Of a stretch of 5,932 nucleotides of DNA, positions 1 to 5,387 are shown piece by piece. The DNA comes from Paenibacillus_AK sp041641375. GTDB lineage: Bacteria > Bacillota > Bacilli > Paenibacillales > YIM-B00363. Numbering within the stretch: the first letter of the stretch is position 1; every line of letters starts with the position of its first letter. Both the position numbers and the translations under genes were made by a program. The stretch is from contig JBEPYM010000191.1 in the NCBI GenBank assembly GCA_041641375.1, forward strand, positions 1-5,932, given 5' to 3'. The notes under the pieces are model-generated. The model did not search any database, was not told the origin of the DNA, and saw only the letters and a list, made by a program, of their open reading frames with translations.

Positions 1-438
1 TTGCACCGGATAGAATAACAGCCCCTTCTCTTGCTCGACGACGGGCAGCATCGCTTTGCGCGACGCGGATGTCCAGCCGCCGAATACGACTGCGGCCTTA
101 TCCTTCTGCAGCAGCTTCTTCATCTTTTCGGCGAAGGTTGGCCAGTCGGAGGCACCGTCTTCGATGATCGGCTTCAGCTTTTTGCCGAGCACACCGCCCT
201 TGGCGTTGATTTCTTCGATCGCGAGCAGGGTTGCATCGCGCACCGAAACCTCAGAGATGGACATCGTTCCGGTCAGCGAGTGGAGCACTCCGACTGGAAT
301 CGTATCCTCGGAGGCTGCTGGAGCTGATGTCGATGAAGATGCTGGTTTTGAAGTGTCTGTCGCACACGCCGTCAACAATGTTGACATTGCCAAGATGGAA
401 CTAAGAAGAACGGCTGTTTTTTTCTTTCCGATACCCAT
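1..438 (-). CDS. urtA: Urea ABC transporter substrate-binding lipoprotein UrtA, N-terminal part (runs off left edge)
   Basis: This is the extracytoplasmic receptor of the UrtABCDE urea importer. It binds urea outside the membrane and passes it to the permease, supplying nitrogen through urease. 146 codons are visible, in frame to base 1, so the C-terminal two thirds or so lies outside the window. Residues 1-25 form a lipoprotein signal: charged MGIGKKK, a hydrophobic stretch, then lipobox LTAC with Cys25 as the lipidation site, followed by a Ser/Thr/Ala/Pro linker to about residue 44. The mature part starts IPVGVLHSLTGTMSISE and continues with AIEEINAKGGVLGKK, SDWPTFAEK, VFGGWTSASRK and GLLFYPVQ. 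This is the periplasmic-binding type 1 fold, and the last blocks are typical of UrtA rather than LivJ. ATG at 438 follows a GGAG about 7 nt upstream. The main alternative is a related short-chain amide-binding protein (AmiC-like). The upstream nitrogen box supports urea. Confidence 0.9.
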   Translation of the reverse strand, partial: MGIGKKKTAVLLSSILAMSTLLTACATDTSKPASSSTSAPAASEDTIPVGVLHSLTGTMSISEVSVRDATLLAIEEINAKGGVLGKKLKPIIEDGASDWPTFAEKMKKLLQKDKAAVVFGGWTSASRKAMLPVVEQEKGLLFYPVQ

Positions 439-482
439 ATAACCACTCCTTTTTTGTTGCCCTCGCGGGGTCTACATGTGTA

Positions 483-512
483 ATCGTAAATCGAATGATC
501 GGTTCGTGTCAA
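483..512 (-). promoter_or_regulatory. Probable sigma-A promoter of urtA
   Basis: Read on the minus strand, a perfect -35 TTGACA (512-507) is followed after 18 nt by TACGAT (488-483), a 4/6 match to the -10. Transcription would start near 476, giving a 5' leader of about 38 nt before the urtA ATG. The weak -10 fits a promoter that depends on or is tuned by a regulator. The -35 lies wholly inside the nitrogen box described separately. The -35 is clear and the -10 assignment is less certain. Confidence 0.55.
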
Positions 513-523
513 TAAAAATAACA
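507..523 (-). promoter_or_regulatory. GlnR/TnrA-type nitrogen operator overlapping the urtA -35
   Basis: TGTCAATAAAAATAACA matches the GlnR/TnrA consensus TGTNAN7TNACA at every fixed position, with an AT-rich centre. GlnR and TnrA are MerR-family regulators that respond to glutamine synthetase and nitrogen status in Bacillales. Urea transport is a typical kind of target. The box covers the -35 of the proposed promoter, centred near -39. That position suits repression or class-II-like activation better than the roughly -50 sites of TnrA-activated Bacillus promoters. The direction of control cannot be decided from sequence alone. Confidence 0.75.
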
Positions 524-538
524 TGATATAGGAGATTT

Positions 539-555
539 TTGTGAAGGATTCACAA
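539..555. promoter_or_regulatory. Perfect 17-bp palindrome, candidate operator upstream of urtA
   Basis: TTGTGAA-GGA-TTCACAA is a perfect inverted repeat with 7-bp arms and a 3-bp centre. It resembles the Rex operator (TTGTGAA-N4-TTCACAA) and the Crp/Fnr site (TGTGA-N6-TCACA), but is one base too short in the centre for both. Its centre lies 32 bp from the centre of the nitrogen box, about three helical turns, so two bound proteins could sit on the same DNA face. It is outside any credible gene. The regulator that binds it is unknown. Confidence 0.5.
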
Positions 556-676
556 TGAAAGCGAACGACATTCCGGATATCGTTGTAAAATGTTCGGTTT
601 TTGTCCGGTGGTGAGCTTACATTCATCATGATGTGGAAGATTTATGACGGGAGGGAGAGGGGATTTATTTTTGAAA

Positions 677-705
677 TTGACAGAATAATTCGGATTGCAT
701 ATACT
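677..705 (+). promoter_or_regulatory. Sigma-A promoter for the tandem T-box/leuA transcript
   Basis: A perfect -35 TTGACA (677-682) is followed after exactly 17 nt by TATACT (700-705), a 5/6 match to the -10. The expected start is near 712. The T-rich run at 664-672 just upstream could act as an UP-like element. Such a strong constitutive promoter is usual ahead of T-box leaders, where control is at termination rather than initiation. I see no comparable promoter between here and leuA, so both riboswitches and leuA are probably in one transcript. Confidence 0.85.
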
Positions 706-711
706 AACGAT

Positions 712-984
712 AACTCTAAATCAAACAACGCAATGAGAGGGAACAGTATAGATCGGTACGGTGCAGAGAGCTGCGGGTCGGTGCAACGCAGTCCGGAGGT
801 CGATTTCGAAGCTCGCCCTTGAGCGGTCGCAGGGAGCCTGTCTATCTGACAGGGGTAGCTGCGGACGGATGCCTCCGTGATCGGGCAACAAGGGGATGCA
901 GGGGCGTGATCGGCCCGGGCATCAACAAGAGTGGTACCGCGTGAGTGAAGCTTGCGTCTCTTCTGGAGACGTGAGCTTTTTTTT
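712..984 (+). promoter_or_regulatory. T-box riboswitch 1, leucine specifier (CUC)
   Basis: This leader pairs with uncharged tRNA-Leu and allows readthrough when leucine is scarce. Stem I is recognisable by the loop-E AGTA (745-748), the AG-bulge AGAGAG (765-770), a CTGCG/CGCAG hairpin (771-791) with apical GGTG, and the 3' strand GAAGCTCGCCC with specifier CTC at 812-814. CTC is followed by the usual purine (G815). Stem II is CGCAG/CTGCG (828-832/859-863) enclosing CCTGTC/GACAGG, followed by an ACGGA/TCCGT hairpin (865-878). The T-box proper is AGAGTGGTACCGCG (928-941). Its TGGT would pair with the ACCA end of tRNA-Leu (discriminator A). The antiterminator pairs AAGAG (927-931) with CTCTT (958-962) and GCG (939-941) with CGT (955-957), in competition with the terminator. 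The 5' end is inferred from the promoter. Confidence 0.93.
948..984 (+). terminator. Intrinsic terminator of T-box 1
   Basis: A long stem pairs AAGCT with AGCTT (948-952/974-978) and CGTCTC with GAGACG (955-960/966-971). The two blocks are separated by a TG/TG internal loop, and the stem ends in an uninterrupted run of eight T (977-984). Its 5' arm contains the CGTCTC used by the antiterminator, so the two folds exclude each other. The full U-tract suggests an efficient stop rather than a vestigial one. Confidence 0.93.
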
Positions 985-1029
985 GTTTACCTGCTGTTGA
1001 AGCCGCGGTGGTTTGGAATTTGGATGGAT

Positions 1030-1331
1030 ACGCATAGGAACGCTGGGATCGGGAGCAGTAAAGCGGCGGGCGCCGCACAGAGAGCCGCGGGGATGGTGAG
1101 ACGCGGACGGCGCCAACGCTTGAACTCGCCCGGGAGCGGCGCTGCTGACCGGAGGTGATCGCCTGTGCACGGGCGAAGGGACTCCGCAGGCAGCGACGGG
1201 TGGCCGCCGATATCGGGCTGAATGAGTGGGTGTCGGTTCGTAAGGAACCGTCGCCAATTGGAGTGGCACCGCGGTGGGTATAACCCGTCGTCTCCTGCAG
1301 GTTATCTTGCAGAGAGACGACGGGTTTCTTT
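1030..1331 (+). promoter_or_regulatory. T-box riboswitch 2, leucine specifier (CUC), in series with the first
   Basis: This second leader has the same order of elements: AGTA (1057-1060), AGAGAG (1079-1084), a CCGCG/CGCGG hairpin (1085-1106) with apical GGTG (1095-1098), then GAACTCGCCC with specifier CTC at 1125-1127 followed by G1128. The bases around the specifier match T-box 1 (CTCGCCC in both), which fixes the register. A CGGTTC/GAACCG hairpin (1234-1250) fits Stem III. The T-box sequence is GAGTGGCACCGCG (1261-1273). Here the variable base is C, so TGGC would match a G discriminator, not the A of tRNA-Leu. The antiterminator pairs GGAG (1260-1263) with CTCC (1292-1295). The 5' limit is approximate. 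The sequence between the landmarks differs clearly from T-box 1, so this is not a recent copy. Confidence 0.92.
1282..1331 (+). terminator. Intrinsic terminator of T-box 2, just before leuA
   Basis: A 13-bp perfect stem pairs AACCCGTCGTCTC (1282-1294) with GAGACGACGGGTT (1314-1326). It is extended by CTGCA/TGCAG (1295-1299/1308-1312) with A1313 bulged. The tail TTTCTTT (1325-1331) is U-rich but interrupted by a C. The 5' arm includes the CGTCTC block that the antiterminator also uses. The stop lies 30 nt upstream of the leuA start codon. Confidence 0.92.
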
Positions 1332-1360
1332 GTTGGTATCGAACATAACGAGGAGGATGA

Positions 1361-2917
1361 ATGAGAATGACGTATACACCGATACGAATTTTTGATACGA
1401 CGCTTCGTGATGGAGAGCAATCGCCAGGGGCCTCGCTGACCCCGGAGGATAAAGTGAAAATCGCGCTGGAGCTGGAACGTCTTGGCGTCGATATTATCGA
1501 GCCGGGATTTCCGGCTTCCAGTCCAGGCGACTTCGCCGCTGTTCAGCAGATCTCGCGCATGGTCCGGCGCTCGGAAATATGCGGCTTCGCACGAGCAGTT
1601 CGCGGCGATATCGACGCCGCTGTCCAAGCAACGCAGGATGCAGTGTCCCGTCGGCTGCACCTGTTTATTTCTTCCTCGCAAATTCACCTGGACTTCCAGC
1701 TGCGCAAATCGCGCGAGGAGGTGCTGCGTATTGCGAGGGAGATGATTGCGTATGGCAAGCAATTTGTCGAGGAGATTGAGTTCTCCGCAATGGATGCATC
1801 GCGCAGCGGTGAAGAGTTTCTGTACGAAATGATTGAGTCGGCTATCGCTGAGGGTGCGACGATCATCAATTTGCCGGACACGGTAGGATATGCACTGCCA
1901 GACGAATACGGAGCGATGTTCGCTAGAGTGCGCGGCAGCGTAAGAGGCGGCGATCGGGTGCGCTGGAGTGCGCATTGCCACAACGATCTCGGCCTGGCGG
2001 TCGCGAACAGCCTTGCGGCGATCCGGAACGGTGCGACCCAGGTTGAGGTCACGGTTAATGGGATCGGCGAGAGGGCCGGCAATTGCTCGCTGGAGGAGCT
2101 TGTGATGGCGCTTGATACCCGCAAGGCTGCGCTGCAAGCGGAGACAGGCATTCGCACCGATCGGCTGTACCCAGTTTCGCAGCTCGTGTCGCGTACGATG
2201 CATGTGCCGGTTGCATGCAACAAGCCCATCGTCGGGCGGAATGCGTTCCAGCACGAAGCGGGCATTCACCAGGATGGCTTGCTCAAAAACAGAAGCACGT
2301 ACGAGATCATGGATCCCGAATCGCTCGGAATTCCGCGCGATATGATCGTACTCGGCAAGCATTCGGGCCGGCATGCGCTGAAACACCGGATTGAGCAGCT
2401 TGGTATTACGATCGACGACAAGGAGATGGACCAGGTATTCGCTCGATTCAAGTCATACGCGGACGGACGCAAGGCGGTGAGCGACAGCGAGCTGGTGCAG
2501 CTGGTCGGTGGTGAAGCCGGTACGTCGATTGCGATGGCGGAGCTGCTTGAGATGCAGGTGCTGACCGGAACACAGACGACTCGGATTGCATCCGTAACGA
2601 TGAAAATACCGGGGATAAGCGGTGTTGAGACGGTGACGAGAACAGCGTCCGGTGAAGGACCGATCGAGGCGGTTGTGACTGCGATGAAGTCGGCGCTGCC
2701 GATCGAGGTTGAATTTGAGCATCTGGAGCTTCATTCGATGTCATCGGGGGAATCGGCCTATGCGGAAGCTGCGGTAAGTGTCTGTGTAGAGGGCGTGTCG
2801 CATCGCGGCATTGCGATTGACGACGATGTTGTGATTGCCGCCGCCAAAGCATTCCTGGCTGCGGTGAATGAATCGCTCCGTTCATCCCGTGCGGCAGGGC
2901 GTGCGGCACGTTCGTGA
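1361..2917 (+). CDS. leuA: 2-isopropylmalate synthase LeuA
   Basis: LeuA condenses acetyl-CoA with 2-oxoisovalerate to 2-isopropylmalate, the first committed step of leucine synthesis in the cytosol. At 518 residues it is full length for the bacterial enzyme. The HMGL-like TIM barrel (about 8-280) begins FDTTLRDGEQSPG, with Arg16 and metal ligand Asp17. It continues with EIEFSAMDASRS (Glu140), HCHNDLG (metal ligands His205, His207) and NGIGERAGNCSLEE (Asn241). The HEAGIHQDGLL block near 298-308 is typical of LeuA and argues against citramalate or homocitrate synthase. Residues about 388-502 form the LeuA allosteric dimer domain, so leucine feedback is expected; a short Arg/Ala-rich tail follows. 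AGGAGG (1351-1356) is 4 nt from this ATG and 10 nt from an in-frame ATG at 1367, so a start two codons later is equally possible. Two leucine T-boxes precede it. No other leu or ilv gene follows in the window. Confidence 0.95.
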   Translation: MRMTYTPIRIFDTTLRDGEQSPGASLTPEDKVKIALELERLGVDIIEPGFPASSPGDFAAVQQISRMVRRSEICGFARAVRGDIDAAVQATQDAVSRRLHLFISSSQIHLDFQLRKSREEVLRIAREMIAYGKQFVEEIEFSAMDASRSGEEFLYEMIESAIAEGATIINLPDTVGYALPDEYGAMFARVRGSVRGGDRVRWSAHCHNDLGLAVANSLAAIRNGATQVEVTVNGIGERAGNCSLEELVMALDTRKAALQAETGIRTDRLYPVSQLVSRTMHVPVACNKPIVGRNAFQHEAGIHQDGLLKNRSTYEIMDPESLGIPRDMIVLGKHSGRHALKHRIEQLGITIDDKEMDQVFARFKSYADGRKAVSDSELVQLVGGEAGTSIAMAELLEMQVLTGTQTTRIASVTMKIPGISGVETVTRTASGEGPIEAVVTAMKSALPIEVEFEHLELHSMSSGESAYAEAAVSVCVEGVSHRGIAIDDDVVIAAAKAFLAAVNESLRSSRAAGRAARS

Positions 2918-2926
2918 CGACAGAGG

Positions 2927-3264
2927 TTATACACAGACTTATGCACACCCTGTGTGGAAGTAGATGCTGTAGGCAAGAGAAATGTCGGCTGCTAAAGGGT
3001 TTATGCTGTTAATTATTTATGTGGATAACTAATGGGGCGCGGTTGTGAAAAACGTGGATATGTGGATATTGAGTTGGATACCTGGGTGTGAATATGTTGT
3101 TGACACGAAGAAATCAACAGTATCCACAGCGGGAACGCTTGTTTTCTGTGGATGAGGGAATCCTCTGGCTAAGCCGGGGAACGCCTTGTCCACAGTAACA
3201 ATCAAGCATGGCATACGATCCTGTCAGGAGCATGCCATGCTTGATTGTCCACATCTTATCCACA
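2927..3264. other. DnaA-box cluster in the gap between convergent leuA and ydiF
   Basis: This gene-free gap contains at least eleven DnaA-box-like 9-mers. Perfect TTATCCACA: 3256-3264 (+) and 3020-3028 (-). Matches to TTATNCACA: 2927-2935 (+) and 2939-2947 (+); match to TTWTNCACA: 3044-3052 (-). One mismatch: 3061-3069 (-), 3087-3095 (-), 3120-3128 (+), 3147-3155 (-), 3186-3194 (+) and 3245-3253 (+). A given 9-mer is expected about once per 130 kb of double-stranded DNA, so the density is not chance. Minus-oriented boxes dominate 3020-3095, and plus-oriented boxes both ends. Bacillus chromosomes are known to carry DnaA-box clusters outside oriC that titrate DnaA, and this is my preferred reading. 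No dnaA, dnaN or other oriC gene is nearby. The short AT-rich stretch at 3001-3033 is the only candidate for easy unwinding. I see no protein or RNA gene here. Confidence 0.75.
3198..3248. repeat. Long inverted repeat (17-bp perfect arms) inside the DnaA-box cluster
   Basis: ACAATCAAGCATGGCAT (3198-3214) is perfectly complementary to ATGCCATGCTTGATTGT (3232-3248). The 17-nt loop contains a further small hairpin, TCCTG-T-CAGGA (3219-3229). It is flanked by two identical DnaA-like boxes in direct orientation, TTGTCCACA at 3186-3194 and 3245-3253, the second overlapping the right arm. Neither strand shows a T-run after the stem, so it is not a normal intrinsic terminator, although it could block or stabilise 3' ends of either convergent mRNA. 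It could instead be a cruciform or a REP/MITE-like remnant. Confidence 0.9.
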
Positions 3265-3272
3265 AGTCATCT

Positions 3273-3346
3273 AAGCCAACTGCAAGCCATCTGCAAGCCA
3301 GACAAACCATCCAAGCCATCCAAGCCAACAAAGCCATCCGCAAGCC
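3273..3346. repeat. Array of eight short direct repeats (AAGCC core, 9/11-bp spacing)
   Basis: The pentamer AAGCC, usually as CAAGCCATC, starts at 3273, 3284, 3295, 3304 (as AAACC), 3313, 3322, 3331 and 3342. The steps are 11, 11, 9, 9, 9, 9 and 11 bp. The array follows the perfect DnaA box at 3256-3264 and ends 26 bp before the ydiF stop codon. The arrangement recalls iterons or a slippage-grown simple repeat. The short reading frames across it have no ribosome binding site worth naming and no recognisable protein. Confidence 0.8.
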
Positions 3347-3371
3347 TGTTGAGGTCGAGTACACCAGCTTT

Positions 3372-5318
3372 TTACTCGGCTAGCAGCTCCCACTCCTCGT
3401 AACATGCCTGCAGCTTTTCCTGCTTGCTTGCGATATCGTCTTGCTTTTCCTGTACAAGCTTATAATCGCCAAACACATCCGGAAGTGTCAGCTCATGCTC
3501 CAAACCGGTAATGTCCGCTTCCAAACTGGAGATTTCCTCCTCGAGCTGGGCTAGCCTGCGTTGTCTGGCTCGCTCTTCTTTTTTGGACTGCTTCTCGGAT
3601 TCGTAGCTGCTGCCTGACTTTCCTGTCTCTGTGGATATCCCTGCGGAATCACGTTTCCCGGGAACGGCGGTTGTCGCAGTTGAAGCTGTCGAGAGCTCGT
3701 TTAATTCGGCTTTTTTCTCCACGTATTCGTCGTAATTTCCCAGGAAATGTCGAATGCCGGACGGTGACAGCTCCAGCACGCGGTCCGCTAGCTTGTTCAG
3801 AAAATACCGGTCGTGCGAGATAAAAAGCACCGTACCCTCATAATCCGCGAGCGCGGCCTCCAGCACCTCCTTGCTGAACAAATCGAGGTGATTGGTCGGC
3901 TCATCCATAATAAGCACATTGGCTCGCTGCAGCATTAGCTTTGCGAGGGAGACCCGCGCCTTCTCACCGCCGCTTAACGACTTGATCCTTTTCAGCACGT
4001 CGTCCCCGCTGAACAAAAAATTTCCCAGCGTACTGCGTATGGTCGTTTCCTCGAGGTGACGGAAATCATTCCATACCTCGTCAATGATCGTGTTTTCCGA
4101 CATAAGACGCGTCTGCTCCTGATCGTAATAAGCGACGCGGACTCCGGAGCCCCATTGGATCGTGCCTCGAACCTGGGGTAGAGCACCGGTTAGCGTGCGA
4201 AGCAGCGTTGTTTTGCCGGTGCCGTTCGGACCGATCAATGCAGCCATATCGCCGCGTTTTAGCTCGAAGCTGACGTTCTGGAGCAGCGGGCGGCCTGGCT
4301 CGAATCCAACCTCCAGCTCACGCACCGTCAGCACATCGTTGCCCGTCGCGCGATCAATTTCAAAACGGAAGGCGGCTCGCTTCAGATCGCCAAGCGGCCG
4401 GTCGAGCCGATCGAGCTTGTCCAGTGCCTTGCGCCGGCTTTGCGCGCGTTTGGTGGTCGAGGCTCGGGCGATATTGCGGCGGACGAAATCCTCCATTCGG
4501 GCAATTTCGTCCTGCTGCTTCTCGTAATGCTTGAGCTCCGTCTCATATTCGGCAGCTTTACGCTCGATGTATTTGCTGTAGTTGCCTGTATAGCGCTTAG
4601 CCGCGGTTCGTTCAATCTCGTAAATGCCGGTCACGAGCGCGTCGAGGAAATAGCGGTCGTGGGAGACGACGAGGATTGCGCCCGGATAGCTGCGCAGATA
4701 AGCTTCGAGCCAGGTAAGCGTGGCGATGTCCAGATAGTTGGTCGGCTCATCTAACATGAGCAGGTCGGGACCTTCAAGCAGCAGTCGCGCAAGCGCGAGC
4801 CTTGTTTTCTGGCCCCCGCTTAAGGTGGCGACTGGGGTGTGTGGAGGCATATCGCCGAACCCCATGCCATGGAGCACGCTTCGGATGCGGCTTTCCGTCT
4901 CGTAGCCGCCTTGCTCGCGGAATTGTACCGACAGCACATCGTATCTCGCAGCTGTCTGGTCAAACCGCACCTTGTCTCCAATTACCTTTTCGTCCGCCAT
5001 TTCGCGTTCAAGCCGTCTCAGCTCTGCCTCCATGTCATGAAGCCGTGCAAATACCGACAGCATCTCGCCGAAAATCGTGCCGCCTTCGCGGAATTGAGAC
5101 GATTGGGCCAAATATCCGATGGTCGCCTCTTTCGCAATGCTGATCGTGCCCTCGTCCGGCAGCAGCTCTCCTGCGATTAGCTTGAGCAGAGTCGACTTGC
5201 CCGCGCCGTTCACGCCGACAAGGCCGATTCGTTCGCGAGCTTCGACTTGCATGGTGATATGTTGAAGCACCGGGGTGATCCCGTAGCTCTTGCTTACTTG
5301 TGATACGCCGAGAAGCAT
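3372..5318 (-). CDS. ydiF: ABC-F family ATPase, YdiF subfamily (ribosome-associated, not a transporter)
   Basis: This soluble protein has two ABC ATPase domains and no membrane segment. ABC-F proteins bind the ribosomal E site and act on stalled or paused translation. The exact task of YdiF is not settled. In the 648-residue form, domain 1 has Walker A GVNGAGKST (35-43), LSGGQ (166-170), Walker B LLMLDEP with Asp190/Glu191 and switch His220. Domain 2 has GPNGTGKTT (363-371), LSGGE (448-452), Asp472/Glu473 and His502. Both catalytic sites look intact. The linker at about 237-307, rich in Arg, Lys and Glu, is the P-site-tRNA interaction motif. A Ser/Thr/Lys-rich hinge leads to a C-terminal coiled coil (about 572-648) of the ABC_tran_CTD type. 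I chose ATG 5318 because the protein then begins MLLGVSQVSKSYG as family members do, and AAAGGAG lies 12 nt upstream. An in-frame ATG at 5387 would add 23 unrelated residues. It is convergent with leuA. Confidence 0.9.
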   Translation of the reverse strand: MLLGVSQVSKSYGITPVLQHITMQVEARERIGLVGVNGAGKSTLLKLIAGELLPDEGTISIAKEATIGYLAQSSQFREGGTIFGEMLSVFARLHDMEAELRRLEREMADEKVIGDKVRFDQTAARYDVLSVQFREQGGYETESRIRSVLHGMGFGDMPPHTPVATLSGGQKTRLALARLLLEGPDLLMLDEPTNYLDIATLTWLEAYLRSYPGAILVVSHDRYFLDALVTGIYEIERTAAKRYTGNYSKYIERKAAEYETELKHYEKQQDEIARMEDFVRRNIARASTTKRAQSRRKALDKLDRLDRPLGDLKRAAFRFEIDRATGNDVLTVRELEVGFEPGRPLLQNVSFELKRGDMAALIGPNGTGKTTLLRTLTGALPQVRGTIQWGSGVRVAYYDQEQTRLMSENTIIDEVWNDFRHLEETTIRSTLGNFLFSGDDVLKRIKSLSGGEKARVSLAKLMLQRANVLIMDEPTNHLDLFSKEVLEAALADYEGTVLFISHDRYFLNKLADRVLELSPSGIRHFLGNYDEYVEKKAELNELSTASTATTAVPGKRDSAGISTETGKSGSSYESEKQSKKEERARQRRLAQLEEEISSLEADITGLEHELTLPDVFGDYKLVQEKQDDIASKQEKLQACYEEWELLAE

Positions 5319-5347
5319 GTTGGAAACCGACTCCTTTCGCTCATTCA

Positions 5348-5376
5348 AGTTTATCACCCGAACAGAGATTCGTCCA
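5348..5376 (-). promoter_or_regulatory. Possible promoter of ydiF
   Basis: On the minus strand, TGGACG (5376-5371, 4/6 match to the -35) is followed after 17 nt by TAAACT (5353-5348, 4/6 match to the -10), with an extended TGn just before it. Transcription would begin near 5341, about 23 nt before the ATG at 5318, leaving room for AAAGGAG. That supports the shorter start. The hexamers are weak, so this is tentative. Confidence 0.4.
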
Positions 5377-5387
5377 TTTTGAAACAT

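Noticed and set aside
661..680. CodY box upstream of the leu promoter
   Set aside because: The T-rich/GAAA stretch differs from AATTTTCWGAAAATT at about six positions.
985..1029. A separate promoter for the second T-box
   Set aside because: TTGAAG at 997 and TTGGAA at 1013 have no acceptable -10 at 16-18 nt.
1123..1125. AAC (asparagine) as the specifier of T-box 2, which would fit its UGGC
   Set aside because: Alignment with T-box 1 puts CTC followed by GCCC in the same place in both. The downstream gene makes leucine, and AAC would be out of register.
842..2386. A 514-codon open frame on the minus strand, antisense to leuA and both leaders
   Set aside because: It crosses two terminators and T-box stems and has no recognisable domain. 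It is readable only because leuA codon use keeps stops out of the opposite strand. leuA is unmistakable.
3198..3248. The long hairpin as a bidirectional intrinsic terminator for leuA and ydiF
   Set aside because: There is no T-run on either side, and it is 280 bp past leuA. Kept as a repeat, not as a terminator.
3273..3346. The AAGCC array as a CRISPR
   Set aside because: Units are 9-11 bp with no spacers of about 30 bp and no longer repeats.
2918..3371. The gap as the chromosomal oriC itself
   Set aside because: No dnaA, dnaN, recF, rpmH or other oriC neighbour is present, and there is no long AT-rich unwinding region. A secondary DnaA-binding locus is the safer reading.
3186..3402. Small plus-strand open frames of about 65 codons over the inverted repeat and AAGCC array
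   Set aside because: The predicted peptides simply translate the DNA repeats (Lys-Pro-Ser runs), lack a convincing ribosome binding site and run into the ydiF 3' end.
5319..5387. Longer ydiF start at ATG 5387 (23 extra residues)
   Set aside because: The extra residues resemble no ABC-F N-terminus. The proposed promoter and the AAAGGAG lie inside that extension, and the family start MLLGVSQVSKSYG fits ATG 5318.
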